Assembly: GCA_964576715.1 (NCBI GenBank)
Contig: CAZNWE010000140.1
Location: forward strand, 1-5,520
Direction: 5' to 3'
DNA: 5,520 nucleotides
DNA from: SLRI01 sp964576715
GTDB lineage: Bacteria > Pseudomonadota > Alphaproteobacteria > Geminicoccales > Geminicoccaceae
The position numbers and the translations under genes were made by a program. Below are positions 5,381-5,520 of the stretch, piece by piece (position 1 is the first letter of the stretch; every line of letters begins with the position of its first letter). Below the pieces are notes generated by a model. That model did not search any database. It worked only from the letters and a program-made list of their open reading frames with translations, and was not told where the DNA came from.

Positions 5381-5520
5381 ATGCCCCATCTGCTCGAACG
5401 CAGCACCTGGATTGCGCGACCGATCGCAGAGGTGTTCGCGTTCTTCGCCGATGCGGGCAATCTGCAACGCATCACGCCGCCGGAGCTGCGCTTTCGCATC
5501 CTCAGCCGTCTGCCGATCGA
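5381..5520 (+). CDS. SRPBCC-fold protein, N-terminal part (3' end outside window)
   Basis: The first 46 residues of a START/Bet v 1-like (SRPBCC) ligand-binding protein. The opening follows the family pattern: a first beta strand (LLERSTWI), the helix RPIAEVFAFFADAGNLQRITPP, and the next strand (LRFRILSRLP). The VFAFFADAGNLQRITPP block is the recognisable part. Such proteins bind hydrophobic ligands in a deep cavity; I recall close relatives next to NAD-dependent epimerase genes, but the neighbour here is outside the window. ATG at 5381 is chosen. TTG at 5372 is in frame and would add only three residues. No strong ribosome binding site is visible: a GGA at 5367-5369 is distant. Confidence 0.78.
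   Translation, partial: MPHLLERSTWIARPIAEVFAFFADAGNLQRITPPELRFRILSRLPI

Noticed and set aside
4693..5499. 268-residue minus-strand open frame across the membrane protein and intergenic region
   Set aside because: It overlaps two better-supported genes on both strands, is Arg/Pro/Ser-rich and has no recognisable domain.

Overview
The window is very GC-rich, with strong G/C at third codon positions. It carries a class I polyhydroxyalkanoate (PHA) synthase of proteobacterial type, a GGDEF protein and a eukaryotic-type (fold III) basic amino acid decarboxylase. Together these suggest a free-living alphaproteobacterium, perhaps of the Rhodospirillales type. That placement is inferred from protein style and base composition; no rRNA or other marker gene is present. 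No tRNA, rRNA, CRISPR array, insertion sequence or phage gene was seen.

Layout, left to right. (1) Bases 1-593, plus strand: the C-terminal third of PHA synthase (phaC), cut by the window edge. (2) Bases 607-1989, minus strand: a ManC/AlgA-type mannose-1-phosphate guanylyltransferase. Its C-terminal mannose-6-phosphate isomerase cupin has lost the canonical metal-binding residues. phaC and manC converge with a 13-base gap, and both stop codons lie in a 12-bp stem that looks like a shared terminator. (3) Bases 1990-2188: a divergent promoter region. (4) Bases 2189-3244, plus strand: a soluble diguanylate cyclase with an intact GGEEF site and no canonical RxxD inhibitory site. (5) Bases 3245-3620: a long non-coding stretch with an AT-richer patch and a candidate promoter. 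(6) Bases 3621-4790, plus strand: an ornithine/lysine decarboxylase-like PLP enzyme whose substrate-specificity helix differs from that of ornithine decarboxylase (ODC). (7) Bases 4800-5099, minus strand: a 99-residue three-helix membrane protein of unknown function, converging on the decarboxylase and again with a stem-loop at the stop codons. (8) Bases 5100-5380: a divergent intergenic region with a perfect 21-base palindrome and a second inverted repeat. (9) Bases 5381-5520, plus strand: the start of an SRPBCC-fold ligand-binding protein.

The genes do not form one operon. Each is a separate transcription unit, alternating convergent and divergent. Loose themes are carbon storage (PHA), activated sugar for polysaccharide (GDP-mannose), c-di-GMP signalling and polyamine synthesis. 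c-di-GMP commonly controls exopolysaccharide production, so manC beside a divergent diguanylate cyclase is suggestive, but the sequence does not prove a link. I found no convincing new multi-gene system. The most interesting points are the degenerate isomerase domain of ManC, the altered specificity region of the decarboxylase, and the inverted repeats at gene junctions.
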